A stretch of DNA of 64,000 bases from Brachynemurus nebulosus (lineage: Eukaryota; Arthropoda; Insecta; Neuroptera; Myrmeleontidae), in assembly GCA_035578155.1 (NCBI GenBank), contig JAPWDM010000001.1, positions 992,001 through 1,056,000 of the forward strand, given 5' to 3'. Under the pieces are notes generated by a model. That model worked only from the letters and a program-made list of their open reading frames with translations. It was not told the origin of the DNA and did not search any database. This document shows, piece by piece, positions 1-11,029 of the stretch (positions within the stretch are counted from its first letter, which is position 1; each line of letters opens with the position of its first letter). The translations under genes and the position numbers were made by a program.

Positions 1-1030
1 TCAATTCAATCATATATTTCAAAATTCTGTGCAAAATCTATTATTTATAGCACTAGACCCTGCTCGCCCAATGACTCTAAAATAACTATCTTCATATTTT
101 ATTAGCATGGCTAATTTCCGCACCGTAAGAACTTAGTATAGGTACCTATACCAGCAGTTTTAGAATTGTTTCTATTTTAGGCCCTTCAAGGCACCAAGGC
201 CCCGGGAAATCATTTTAACGTCACTGTCATCTTTTACAGAGATCTCAACAGTACTTGAGTAAAAATTGTCAAATTTTTTCAGGTTTTTAATTTACGCCCT
301 ATTTGGTGTAACTGACGGACAATGTGAGCACAAGTCTATTTAAATTTGATATTCTGAAATTTTGTACAAAATCAGTTCCTTATGTGCTTCGCTTTGCTCG
401 GTCGACGACTCTAAAGTATTATTCATATTTTCAAGTCATATTTATATTTTTATAGCATGTCTAATTTTCATAAAATTTTATCAAAATCGGTCAAGTTGTT
501 TAATTAGAGTATAGAGTTGTTTAAATCAATAGCGCTGGAGGATTCATTCCAACTTTACCTTAATTTCAAATCAGATATTCTGAAATTCTTCGCTATATTC
601 GTATTTCAATAGCATGTCTAATTTTCATACCTTGAGATCTTATCGCAGATAGTTAGATATTCATACTGACAATTTTAATAGCACTGTAATTTGTGAGACA
701 TTTTGAGATCCCAGGGCTCAGGAGAATATTTTTCAATTCACATTAATTTATTTCGGAATCTCAATAATATTTGAAAAAACTTTTGATAAGATCCGTCTGA
801 TCGTTTATTTGAAGGGTTTTTTGGATCCGCAAAAGCCTACGGGGGAATTTTAGCCTCATGTCCATTTTTTTCAGAATCTCAGTACTATTCGAGAAAAATT
901 TAGTCAAGATCCGTCTAGTCATTTATTTTGGGTTTCTTTGGAGGGCCAAAAATTTTGATAACGATACGTCCAGTCGTTTACTTTAAGCTTTCTTGGGGGT
1001 TCTCAGGTCCTACAGGACAACTTTAACTTT
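1..1030. repeat. Degenerate tandem repeat array
   Basis: Two kinds of imperfect unit follow one another. In 1-650 the blocks 'ATTCTGAAATT', 'GACTCTAAA' and 'TAGCATGTCTAATTTTCAT' recur about three times at 240-300 bp spacing (near 20-120, 350-480 and 575-625). In 720-1010 a second unit containing 'GGAATCTCAATA...GATCCGTCTGATCGTTTA' recurs about three times at roughly 120 bp. There is no coding potential. The copies are too diverged to give exact unit borders. Confidence 0.6.
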
Positions 1031-1335
1031 GATCGTTCTTTTTTTTGATTCGTATACCAATTTTACCTATAGTCTTGTTTCATTATTTTTTTTTTTTTTG
1101 ATACCTGCTACCGTTTTCTCGAAACTACTGAGGACAGATAAGTAAAGTCCATATTTCATTTTTAATATCAGGGTGACCGAGACTAGCTCGGTGGAGATTT
1201 CATCTGTATGGAATTTGCTGAGACGCACGTGCCAATTGATGATAACTGGACAGTCCAGTTGTTTATTTTCTTTAAAGTAGTATTTTTTACAGTATTAAAA
1301 TAGTATTTTGTACAGTAAATAAGTAATTTCATATA

Positions 1336-1573
1336 ACGTAAAAGCCCCCCATTATGGAACGGTATCTAATACTGGAACAGTTTTGACATTTACATATTAA
1401 TGAAGTTATTTCTGAAAGAAACGTCTGATAACAAAAATTATTATTAATAGAATGATTGTTTTTCAATTTAAATTCACCTCGCATTTAAAGTTCCCTCACT
1501 TAATTAAAGAAATAAATATGTAAATGTCAAAACTGTTCCAGTATTAGATACCGTTCCATAATGGCTTTTACGT
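1336..1573. mobile_element. TA-flanked MITE, copy A (GGAAC-motif family)
   Basis: A 238-bp element bounded by TA at 1334-1335 and 1574-1575. Its termini are inverted repeats of about 60 bp starting ACGTAAAAGCC. Each terminus contains two related words, TATGGAACGG and TACTGGAACAG. The interior is AT-rich and non-coding. It is the same element as 17032-17271 in inverse orientation, and shares its core with the longer element at 10266-10800. No transposase is present, so it must be mobilised in trans. Confidence 0.9.
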
Positions 1574-1796
1574 TAGTCATTATTGGTGGTATTGGTGGTA
1601 TCTATAGAAATATTTATTAATACTTACAAAAATTCCAAAATTATTTTTTCACAAATACTTAGCAACTATTTAAAATTTGTATGATTTTTTAAATAAATTC
1701 ATAGATTACAGTATACAGTAATAAAAAATTGATATTTTACGGTTTTTCGTAAATTTCTATAGTTAGACAAAAAATTTTGTAAAACCGTTTTTTAGG

Positions 1797-1910
1797 GAGC
1801 GCCTACGACCCAATAGGAACCTACATGTCAAATTTCAAGTTTGTAGGTATTATAATTCTGGAGATTTTGTGATAGATGAGTGAGTGAATGAGTGAATGAG
1901 TGGTATTTCG

Positions 1911-1987
<77 letters not shown>

Positions 1988-1990
1988 TTA
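1797..1990 (+). mobile_element. 3' tail of a non-LTR retrotransposon ending in (TA)n
   Basis: The segment reads through CCTACATGTCAAATTTCAAG and TTTGTGATAGATGAGTGAGTG to TTTCGCTTTTATATA, a terminal motif I know from the 3' ends of insect non-LTR elements. The last TATATA has expanded into the pure (TA)n tract at 1915-1984. Only the 3' end is present, as expected for 5'-truncated copies. Family assignment is from memory and therefore tentative. Confidence 0.5.
1915..1984. repeat. (TA)n microsatellite
   Basis: An uninterrupted run of about 35 TA units at the 3' end of the LINE-tail fragment. Confidence 0.98.
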
Positions 1991-2937
1991 AGTTTAATAT
2001 AGGTACCTAGTTCAAATACTTCCAGTTTTTTGTTAATGAATGAGTAAATTCCTACCCTACGACTCAACTATAATGTCATGGTATTATCTATGTAATACAG
2101 ATTGTGCATGTGGCATTGTATATGTACTCCACTTACCTCATCCACTCGATAAAATCAATTTTTTTTTTTTTTTTTTTGAGATAACAACGGTTTTTTTTTA
2201 TACTTTTAATCAGCACGCTAACTATACAATATTCGCTCATTTTACCACTGTGGATAATAAAAGGATAGTTATAATTAAATGAACAATAAATAATAATACA
2301 ATTACGTCTCATAGTAGATGCTTTGTTATAAATTTTGTATTTTTGGTCGATGGTTGGTTGCCATAGTATAGCGTCTCATCAAAGTTAACAAACAGTTTTG
2401 TAATGGAACAAGTAGCTGTCCGTCAGTGTGACGTATTTACTTGTAGTGGATTCAGAAAGAGGACAAAAGGATTATGTTACTGGCATTGAATAAATGTATT
2501 CATTCATCCAGTCATAATGATGTAGACGTGTATATTATTATAGCTACTAGCCATTGATGTAGGTCTATCGGTTATCATGTACATATATACAATTTTCACG
2601 TATTAATAACCGAACTTTTATACAGATTGCTTCATATAAACTGCAAGTATGGATTAAACGCGGATTAAGTCACAATTTCGTAGTTCAATAACTAGAGTTT
2701 TTCACAATTCTCGGAATAAAAAATATTTCTTGCCTTTATGTCTCTTAAATCAATGTTTCTTTATTGCCGGATCGCGGGCCGATGTCGGGCTGCTGGAAAA
2801 CGACAACTCATATAACACGATCTGATGTTATTTCAGTTAAAGGTGGAAATGATTCCAGGCTAGAAGGATTCTATTTAAAATTAAAGAATTGCTTTTAAAC
2901 ATTTATGTAATGTTTAAGAAATTGTCTTAAAAATGGT
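1991..2937. other. No gene recognised
   Basis: AT-rich spacer with a poly-T run at 2159-2177. A 28-codon ATG-started frame at 2403-2489 (+) encodes a short peptide with CysX4Cys and LCYWH at its end. It is too short to claim as a gene. The stretch 2650-2735 is similar to 26130-26250 (shared GAGTTTTTCACAATT / GGATAAAATATTTCTT-type words), so it is probably repeat-derived. Confidence 0.5.
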
Positions 2938-2939
2938 TA

Positions 2940-5165
2940 GGGAGGATCACTAGTGTGACATTTTGAAAAAATTGGATTTTTTGGCACGTTTTGATAGTCT
3001 ATACTTTTAAAAATAACATACTAAAATTTCAAGTGCGTATCTCAAATAGTTTTTGAGTTCCAGCCATCTGAAGACCGAATTCTGATTTTCATTGTCAACT
3101 TTGAGGTATTGAGAAACGTGTGAAGATTAATAGTTCGGGAGTTTTTGGATGTGGCTGCCAGTTACATGTTGTGGAGCAGCGAGACCCTGGCAAATTTAAA
3201 CGACGCAATCTAGTTTTATTATGACCTTTATAGTGAATACATCATAAATAATTTTAGTAAAAATTCTCTGTGATTAAAACCAGTGGAGACACACTCTTCC
3301 TGGGGAGACACAGTCTCTTTTACCATATTTAAATAGACTTATTTTGTATCTATTTTTATTTTGATCACTAATCAACTTTATTAAAGCTTTTTTATTGTAA
3401 CAAGACATTCTGATCCTGGACTTCGACTGTAAAACAAAAATATTGAAATTTTTGACCAGACATTTGTAATTGTTGTACCAAGAGCAAAAGATGCTGGAAT
3501 TTTTTTGTATTGTGATTGGTCTGAATTAAACATATAAAGGTCTTCAAAAAATTAGAGATTTTAAAATAACTCTAGTTATAAACTTAGTTATTTAGGTAGT
3601 GTTTAAATATATTTTAATCTAAGGTAGTGCTCATTTAAAATATTCATCAGAATTTTACTAATTGTAAGTAATTAAAAGGGGAAAGATTAAACTTCATAAA
3701 TAAAAAATTTAAATAGATATTGGAGAAAAACAAATTAAAAATAAATACACATTTTAATAAAAAGTTATAAAAAATAAACAACAAAATCTAAAATTAATTA
3801 TATTGATAAATTTAATATTAAAATTAAATCATAAATTTGATATTAAAATTAAAAAACTGAACTAAACCGAAGGACAATAGTCTATTAACACAAGATCAAA
3901 AATATTATTGAATTTCACCATTTCACAGACTGTTAGTACGTGTACGTATGTAGTACCAAATACGTATACATATAGATATTAGTACTGAAGACAAAACTCA
4001 AAATGTTTCCCTTGAATAATTGTTTCAGGTTTTTTTATTATTATTAAAAAATACTGATTATATTTTAGTGATTTTTGTACTGTTAGGAAGATTACTACAT
4101 TTTACATAGAGATTAAAAATTTTTTGCAAATTTTTTCTTAGTTTTTGAGTTATAATGGTGTAAATATGCTTACTGGAGAAGATTTGCATACATGTAATGA
4201 TATAAATTATGTCAGTGTGTGTGCGGATGTATAAAAATGGGATGTTTGTTACGCATCCACACAAAGCCAGAAGAATCAAATTGAAGATTGTCTACTTCGT
4301 TTGAATGGCATGTACTTCCGTATTATTCATTCTCTCAACCACATACACATATAAGCTTATACTTATCATGTATTGTATACATATACATATATATTATTGT
4401 AAACGTCTCTAAACGTATGCATATTGGATACCCGTAAAAGTATTTTAAGTACGTTTTATTTGGGAATGTGAATGTATGAAAATAGACAATATTATTGTAT
4501 AAATTTCATAATTATTTTAAATTTTATAAAAAATTTTGAATTTTGTGAAGGTTAATTTTTTGGGGAGACACTGTCTCTCTTGTCTACTCTCACGCGTCGT
4601 TACTGATTAAAACTAAAAGGTAAGATAAAGGAAAACTACATTTTTCAAATTTACTGCAGTTATAACTCAAAGATAAATCATCCGATCAATTTGATTATTA
4701 CTGCGGCTTCTTTTATATATGTTTCTTCGTGCCATGAACCTCCAGTTTTCCGATCGAATGAAAAATATAATTTTCGCAGGCCCAAAATCATCAAATTTTC
4801 GAGCAAAATTTGAAACTTTTTTTAAAAAAAATTCCGCCATTTTGTTAAATTTCAACTTTTTTTTTCGATTGAGGTTCACGGCACGGGCAATACCATCTAG
4901 TTTAATAGGCTTTTTGGTTTTTTTGATTTCAGGTACTGTGAATGTCGCTATCACTGCAGCAGTGGGGGAACTTTTTTTTGGAACCTTGGGAGATCGCGAA
5001 TAACTTACTGAATTTTCAATTTTTTGGTACAAAAATTTTATCATGAATTTATTATTATATCATCGAAAATATCCTTAAAATATTAAAACATTCGATGCAG
5101 TAGTATTCTTTAAAACAATTCTCAAAAATCACCTTTTTTCAGACGGTTACACTAGTGGTCCCCCT
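2940..5165. mobile_element. TIR element (GGGAGG/AGGGGG ends) carrying a nested hAT
   Basis: The left end GGGAGGATCACTAGTGT and the right end, read on the opposite strand as AGGGGGACCACTAGTGT, form an imperfect terminal inverted repeat that continues into an A-run (GAAAAA) on both sides. TA dinucleotides flank both ends (2938-2939, 5166-5167). Without the nested 1.3-kb hAT the element is about 0.9 kb. The open frame of about 125 codons at 4667-5044 is low-complexity and shadows the opposite strand. I do not regard it as a gene. Confidence 0.7.
3281..4605. mobile_element. hAT-type non-autonomous transposon, nested
   Basis: The element starts CAGTGGAGAC and ends GTTACTG. It is flanked by an exact 8-bp direct repeat ATTAAAAC (3273-3280 and 4606-4613). 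An 8-bp target duplication with CAGT termini is diagnostic of the hAT superfamily. Both subterminal regions contain GGGGAGACAC followed by GTCTC. No transposase reading frame survives; the interior is very AT-rich. It interrupts the TIR element at 2940-5165. Confidence 0.9.
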
Positions 5166-6049
5166 TAAACCGTTTTGGAGATAGATGGTAATACTCTGAA
5201 ATCTCTGTTAACCGGACAGCATTTTCATGGGAAAATTACTATTGAAATATGAAAATGGCTAATTTTGAGTCCTTTAGTGAACGAAATGGAACACTATAAA
5301 TAATATAATATTTGCTTTAAAAGAAATTTTCGTGTGAAGAAATTTACTCCGAACACATTTACCTGCTCCGTTCCATCGTGGATAAATACCTAATATTTAA
5401 CTTCAAAGAACAGTGATACATCTGTACAATAGGTAAATGATTTATGAAAAAATACAACTTGTGAAGTCACTGATTTGATATGCAATGACATGATGTGACT
5501 TGACTGGATGTGACTGATTTTATTTGAAAGTAGAAATATACTTTTTGTTGTAATTTCATTGAATCACTGTTGAAGAAATGCGTTACACTTAACATGACTT
5601 GACTGGACATGACCAGCTTGGTGTGAAATAAAGTTGGAATATTAAAAGCTCCCGGTACTTTTCTTTGTTAATATAATAAAGAACCGTGTTTCATATAAAT
5701 TATGAGTGAATGAATACATGATAGACAAGCAATGTTACTCTAACAATACAACCTTTAAACAACGAATGAAAAATGTAATGATAAAATATGATAAATTACC
5801 GTAATATACCTACAACGAACATGGAATATGAAGTTTGGTAGCAGAAAACAATACCCACTTAATTTAATTTTTGTACAAGCAGACTTTAGTTGGATAAATT
5901 TCGACAAAAGTACCCGTAAAGCTTGTCTAAATAATTTGATTTTATTGGAAAGATCCCAAATAAAGGTAGACTATTATAAGCGTGCGTCTATTACGTATAG
6001 CAATCAAAACTTATGAAAAATTGTTCTCAATTTGCTACTCAATTTAGTG
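5166..6049. other. No gene recognised
   Basis: AT-rich spacer. It contains a cluster of TGACTTGACTGGATGTGACTG-like words around 5480-5620 (short imperfect repeats of ATGACTTGACTGG). No coding frame is credible. Confidence 0.5.
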
Positions 6050-6051
6050 TA

Positions 6052-6258
6052 CGTTCACATTATGTGATTGCACCCGCGCCGTTTAATTCAAACGGCGACT
6101 CACGTGGTTGATCGCGCGTTTCTGTTTTAGTTATTTGCGCTGTCGTGGTGTTCAGTTTTCCGTTTGATACGTAGTGCTATATCTTTTCCATTTATAGAAT
6201 CGCACTATATGGACACACGATATTTAAACCGCGCAGCAAAAGCTGCGTAATGTGAGGG
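6052..6258. mobile_element. Small GC-rich MITE with TA flanks
   Basis: A 207-bp element with ends CGTTCACATTATG and TAATGTGAGGG (imperfect inverted repeats), flanked by TA at 6050-6051 and 6259-6260. It is notably more GC-rich than its surroundings. It contains a perfect 8-bp stem hairpin CGCCGTTT-AATTC-AAACGGCG at 6077-6097. Its ends resemble those of the larger element at 7257-8583. Confidence 0.65.
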
Positions 6259-6336
6259 TATATTTACTGTGTTTACTTTCACTACAATTACAAATAATAT
6301 TTTGTACTGTACCTAATTCAAGTATTCGTTATTGTA

Positions 6337-7210
6337 CACTAACAGAAATAATTAAAGGATCAAAAAAAAATTCCAAATTTTTAGCGATTTTTCGAATCGC
6401 TGTATCTTTGTGCAAAATGGTCGTATCGGCGTCGTAAGCAAAGCAATTTCAAGCTGGAAGTTTGTAGTTTTGAGATCTCGCGATAAAAAAATTTTCAAAG
6501 AAACGTGTATCTCTCAATCTTAATAAATACACTGAAAAAACCAAAATTTCGAAATTTTTCCGGTTTCTTTTTTTAGTCCACGGACTTGGAAAAAAATTTC
6601 CGACTTAACCACCAATTTGCTTTTTTTTAGACCTTTATACGACCACTTCTCGCTGAGATATCGGACTTTGAATGGAAAAGGATCATTTCGTCTTTGACCA
6701 TCGATATCTCAGCAACCAATGATCACACAGAAAATTGAAGGTGTGTTTTAAAAACTCGAATAAATTCTCTATAAGGATCAGCCATTGTTTTTTCAGAAAA
6801 TTTTTTTTTGCATACTCTACATGAATTTGTAAAATCCAGAAAAAAAGAGCTTTTGGTGGCTATTTGGAAAATCAAGCGCTGAATTAAAAATTTCAAGAAA
6901 CCCATTAATGTTAAGTGTGCCTTTTACAGTTCAATATACCCACAAAAACCCCACCGAATTTCAATTTAATCCATCCAGCGGTCTTTTGTTTCATTTGATT
7001 GAATTTTTGAAAAACTTCAAGGATCACTTCATATTCCATGTTCGTTATAAAAAGGTAGTTATAATCACAAGATCTCAAAACTAGCAGCTTTCAACTTTAA
7101 ATTGCTTTGCTTACGACTCCGATACGACCATTTTTCACGAAGATACAGCCACTCGAAAAGTCGCTAAAAATTTGGAATATTTTTTGATCCTTTAATTTTT
7201 TTCGCTAGTG
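6337..7210. mobile_element. Long-TIR foldback element (CACTA-R family), copy 1
   Basis: An 874-bp element starting CACTAACAGAAATAATTAAA and ending with the complementary CGCTAGTG, flanked by TA at 6335-6336 and 7211-7212. The terminal inverted repeats contain GGATCAAAAA, TTTTTAGCGATTTTTCGAA and AATGGTCGTATCGG. It is colinear with the complete copy at 12146-13268 but lacks much of the right subterminal region. The ends begin CACTA, but the 2-bp TA duplication argues against the CACTA/EnSpm superfamily, which makes 3-bp duplications. A host word GTACCTAATTCAAGTA occurs just outside both ends. Confidence 0.85.
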
Positions 7211-7526
7211 TACGATTGTACCTAATTCAAGTATACCTTATTCGCTAATCACCTTACGTTCCTTTCACATTGTTCGGTTTTCGTCGTATGGTAAAAACAG
7301 TACGCGGTAGCATTTTTTAAGTAAATTACATATTAATTATTGACTTTATTTGTGAAATGGATGAAATTGATGCTGAATGTGATAGCCAGCATTTCAACAA
7401 ATTGTATGCAATTTCGAAATTGTGCGTTTTGCTATTTTAACATATTTTTAAGATTGCCATGTAATTAATAAAAGAAGGTACTGGACTTCCGGAAATAAAT
7501 GAAAAATTTATTTTCGTCATTATTAG

Positions 7527-7996
7527 GCCCGATCTACACTATCGTTCCGCTCTCGGTAGGTACGATATCGCTACGGTCCCGATTCGATAAAATATTCTTA
7601 CACAAGAAAAAATGAGTGTATTCACAGCATCGCTCCGATACCTCTCTAATATCAGTCGCGGACGCTCCCGCTCCAATATCGCTCCAATACCAGTACCACT
7701 TAGGTAATATTTTATCGGAGTGATATCAAACTTATTATGACTTGTACCTATAGTGTAAACACTTTTAAGATTCCACTTTGCTCTGCTTACATTCAGTTAT
7801 TATGAAAATATGTTTGTATCGAACTGCGACCGAACTGGGAGTGTACCGAGAGCGGCATTATATTTATAATGTGAATGGAGAACGAATAGGGACCAGCATA
7901 GTATCAGCACTATAATGTGTACACAACAAGCTTATATCAGAGCGAGAACGGAGCGGGAGCGTACCGATATCGGCACTACAGTGTGGATCAGGTCTC
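7527..7996. mobile_element. GC-rich foldback element with GAGCGG words
   Basis: Inverted termini GGCCCGATCTACACTATCG and CTACAGTGTGGATCAGGTC enclose about 470 bp. The arms are strikingly GC-rich for this window and carry repeated words such as CGCTCCGATA, CGCTCCAATA, GAGCGGGAGCG and ACCGATATCGG on both sides. No coding frame is present. The target duplication could not be identified. Confidence 0.7.
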
Positions 7997-8137
7997 AAGG
8001 TCTTTAAGAAGTGTATAAAATAATTCTATTACCTCTTTTGTATGATGCTGTCAAATAAAATAAAAATATTCAGCTTACAACGGTAAACAACAGTACACTG
8101 TCAAACCAAAAATATCATGGTACATAGAAAGTCGTAT

Positions 8138-8545
8138 AGTTTTAGCGAATTTCCAGAATGGAATTCAGCTATTACAGCCACTATCATGACGCGACTTGAG
8201 TCCGGGACTATGGTAGAAATTTGTTAACTCTCGAACGAAATGTCTTACGTTTACGAAATTTGGTGAAAATGTTGGAAATGCCAAACCGTTGGACAAGTTC
8301 GTCAGCCAGGCAAGTCGGATGTCAAGAACATGGTTTTTGTTCTTGTAAAAAATTAGTTTTTTGCCAAAACTTCCACTTATTCAAAAATTTTTGCGAAATT
8401 TTTTTACAACACTTAAAAGAGGAGAAAAATTTATATAAAAAAGGTCTCTAAACTATTATTCTTTGTCAACTAGTTTCCGAGAAAAACAAATTTTTATAAA
8501 TGGAAATTCGCTATGTTATGCAGAATGCTGCGACAGGGGTATTTT
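8138..8545 (+). repeat. Interspersed repeat family alpha, copy 1
   Basis: Begins TTTTAGCGAATTTCCAGAAT, continues with GCTATTACAGCCACTATCAT and GGGACTATGGTAGAAATTTG, then jumps to CTCTCGAACGAAA and ends near GCTGCGACAGGGGTATTT. Other copies lie at 14025-14375, 14832-15050, 36270-36365 (minus) and 58978-59660. Relative to the last copy it lacks the central part that contains the (AT)n tract. No open frame is conserved between copies, so it is probably a non-autonomous transposon remnant. Confidence 0.8.
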
Positions 8546-8586
8546 TACTGTACGGTGAAAACCCGTACAATGTGAAAGGAACGTTA

Positions 8587-9400
8587 GTCAAAGAAATTAC
8601 TATGGCGCCACTTACTACCATAATGTCAAAACTATGATCACTGAGATTTAGTGAATATGATTTTATTACGTATCGTTTTACCCTATGGCTATTATACATT
8701 CTAACCCTATCCCATTATTAACTAGATATACTCGAATAATAAATAATTTGATATTTAAAATAAAACAGGCGATGATCATTATTGAAAGGTTAACATTTTA
8801 TATTAATACAATGGTGATGAATAATCTATCCAACGAACTTAATCTCTTAAGTTTGTATCACATGACAAAAAAAATCTTTAGAAGAAATACAAGATGACTT
8901 GTATAAGTAAAATCCAATGTTTTCTTCAAAAATTATATAAACAATTCGGTTAACGTCTTTCAATCTGATTGATTTGATAGACAAACACGAAACCACAATT
9001 GTTCAGGGAGCTCTAAAATATAAACCTTGCATGAAAATTTCTATTTTGGAGGTAAAAAATTTTCATATTCTAAAAGTGATCACATTTTCATATTCTGCTA
9101 CTTTAGTAGTCTCGAAAACAATAGTATAATACTTTACAAGGATCGCAAATGGCTTAAGAATCCTCGGCTTTCAGCCTCAGATTCTGTAACTAGATTCGAG
9201 GCCACAAAAATAAACTCACTGGCCGAGTAATGAATACCTAAGTTATTTTTTTCAACCGAAAAAAAATGATGAATAAATTGAAAAAAATGAATAAGAAATA
9301 ATAAAATACATCGAAAATGCTATTTTAATAAAAACTAATAGTAGGCGTCTATAAAAAAAAATATTTCCATAACAAAATCTATTTACTATTGACGGTAAGC
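8587..9400. repeat. Spacer with a dispersed repeat at 8960-9240
   Basis: No gene is recognised. The part from 8960 (GACAAACACGAAACCACAAT) to about 9110 (TAGTAGTCTCGAAAAC) has a clear relative at 57990-58165 (ACAAACACGAAACCAAAATT ... GAGTAGTCCCAGG). It is a dispersed repeat of about 170 bp of unknown class. Confidence 0.6.
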
Positions 9401-9588
9401 CAGTGGCGGATTTACCCTAAGTGTCTCTCTAGGCCTACGTGAAAAATGCCGCCCCGATAAAGCTAAACAAAATTTTCTTAATAACTTTTTCACACTTTTT
9501 CTTAGTGATGTAGGTGATGAACACAAAAAAAAAAAAAAAGCAAAAACTAGACTCCAGCCTACTCAGCCTGCTGGTAAATCCACCACTG
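9401..9588. mobile_element. hAT MITE, 188 bp
   Basis: Starts CAGTGGCGGATTTACC and ends GGTAAATCCACCACTG. It is flanked by an exact 8-bp duplication CGGTAAGC (9393-9400 and 9589-9596). The termini and duplication are diagnostic of hAT. It contains a poly-A run and no coding capacity. Confidence 0.95.
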
Positions 9589-9596
9589 CGGTAAGC

Positions 9597-10142
9597 GATT
9601 ACTTATGTTCCGATTAAGAACGTAAGTAAATTATTTACGTTCCTAGGCAGGCAAGTGTAGCCCCGTATCTTATTTGACCCAACTAGAGATTTACACAATT
9701 GTTATTTTAAAATGAATATGAAATGCAGTAAAATTACCATAAATTTCTTCTTAATTTGTATAAATTTATTATTTTTATTACTGTAGGAATTAATTTTGAA
9801 AACAAACTGTGAAAAAAAAATTAAAGTTTGTTTTTAAAAAAATTTCCAAACAAATATTTTTATAGGTAATAAATGTGCTTTTAAATTGTTAGACATATAC
9901 TCACATAAAACACATAAAATGAATGGAGGTTGACCCAGTAAAGGTATATTAAAATTGTAAGTGCTTATAAAGAAAATGTTTGACATTTTTCATGCCACTA
10001 CCTACCTTTTTAAATTATCGGCAAGTAGGTATACAGGGATGATTAGTAATTAATAAATTGTAAACAATTTAGCTTTGTGAAAATCTATAATAATTATGAG
10101 ATATTGGTCAGTTACACAAGGCAACCTATTATAGCTCTGCAG

Positions 10143-10144
<2 letters not shown>
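9597..10144. other. No gene recognised
   Basis: AT-rich spacer with A/T runs near 9820-9845. No repeat partner or frame was recognised. Confidence 0.5.

Positions 10145-10238
<94 letters not shown>
10145..10238. repeat. (AT)n microsatellite
   Basis: A pure AT run of about 47 units. Confidence 0.98.
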
Positions 10239-10241
<3 letters not shown>

Positions 10242-10265
10242 ATTATTCTGAAGAAATATCAGATA

Positions 10266-10800
10266 AGATAAAAGCCCCTATACCGGAACACTATTTTTAG
10301 GTGTGTAATTGACTTATAAAAATTGACAAATAAATTAAACACCCATTTTTGTTTTTCAATTTTTTTAATCCAATGAATATGTTTTTAAAAAAACGCAACC
10401 CAAATTTTTTTATTTATTAATGTTTTTTTTACAAAATGTCAACATCTATATCCAAACAAAGAAATATTAATGATACAAGAAGTTGGGAACCGATATACAA
10501 ACAGACGTGTAATATACTACACCGTTTCCTACTAGACGTCAAAGTAGGAAACATAGAATGGTTTAAGTATCAGACGTTAATAAAGGATCAAAATACTATA
10601 TTCAAAAAAATTGTTTAATATATTTATCTTTAATTAAGTAAGGAAACATTAAATGCGAGGTGAATTTAAATTGAAAAATAATCATTCTATTAATAATAAT
10701 TTTTGTTATCAGAGGTTTCTTTCAGAAACAACTTCATTAATATATAAATGTCAAAACTGTTCGGACATATGATCTCGTTGCGGTATAGGGCCTTTTACGT
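10266..10800 (+). mobile_element. Longer relative of the GGAAC-motif MITE
   Basis: A 535-bp element flanked by TA (10264-10265, 10801-10802). The ends, AGATAAAAGCCCC and GGCCTTTTACGT, are degraded versions of the 240-bp MITE ends. The right part from about 10620 is colinear with 17110-17240, but roughly 300 bp of extra sequence with a 60-residue ORF precede it. The terminal words are TACCGGAACA and TGTTCGGACA. It could be a less deleted ancestor, or a hybrid of two related elements. Confidence 0.8.
10436..10618 (+). CDS. Small ORF inside the 535-bp element, unknown
   Basis: An ATG-started frame of 60 residues that does not resemble the low-complexity frames around it. The peptide begins MSTSISKQRNINDTRSWEP and contains LHRFLLDVKVG and EWFKYQTLIK, a normal-looking mix of charged, aromatic and hydrophobic residues. 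It lies exactly in the part of the 535-bp element that is missing from the two 240-bp MITEs. It may be the amino-terminal stub or a relic of a protein encoded by the parent transposon. I recognise no domain and it may not be expressed. Confidence 0.3.
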   Translation: MSTSISKQRNINDTRSWEPIYKQTCNILHRFLLDVKVGNIEWFKYQTLIKDQNTIFKKIV

Positions 10801-11029
10801 TATATCTACTAATAATCGATTTAAATAGAAAAGACAAAAAGGACAACATGACACTTATGTATGTTTGAGCTGGCTTGAGGCGACATGTTAACATTATTAA
10901 ATAAGAATTGTCCCAAATATATCTTATAAAAACTGAAAAACAAAAAGTTATGTAATCTTTCCGATTATTGTCAAATGAAAAGAAGTTATCAGATAGGTAC
11001 GTCTTGATTTTTAGAAAATCATCTCCAAG

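Larger units (their letters stand above)
7257..8583. mobile_element. TIR element with TTA duplication, possibly Harbinger-like
   Basis: The inverted termini CGTTCCTTTCACATTGT (left) and ACAATGTGAAAGGAACG (right) match perfectly over 17 bp. TTA flanks both sides (7254-7256 and 8584-8586). A 3-bp TTA/TAA duplication is typical of the PIF/Harbinger superfamily, though the terminal bases are not its classic GG start. The interior holds a separate foldback element (7527-7996) and a copy of an interspersed repeat (8138-8545). No transposase frame is seen. Confidence 0.65.

Noticed and set aside
4667..5044. 125-residue minus-strand frame overlapping a 94-residue plus-strand frame
   Set aside because: Both lie inside a non-coding TIR element; composition is low-complexity (Lys/Phe) and the two strands shadow each other.
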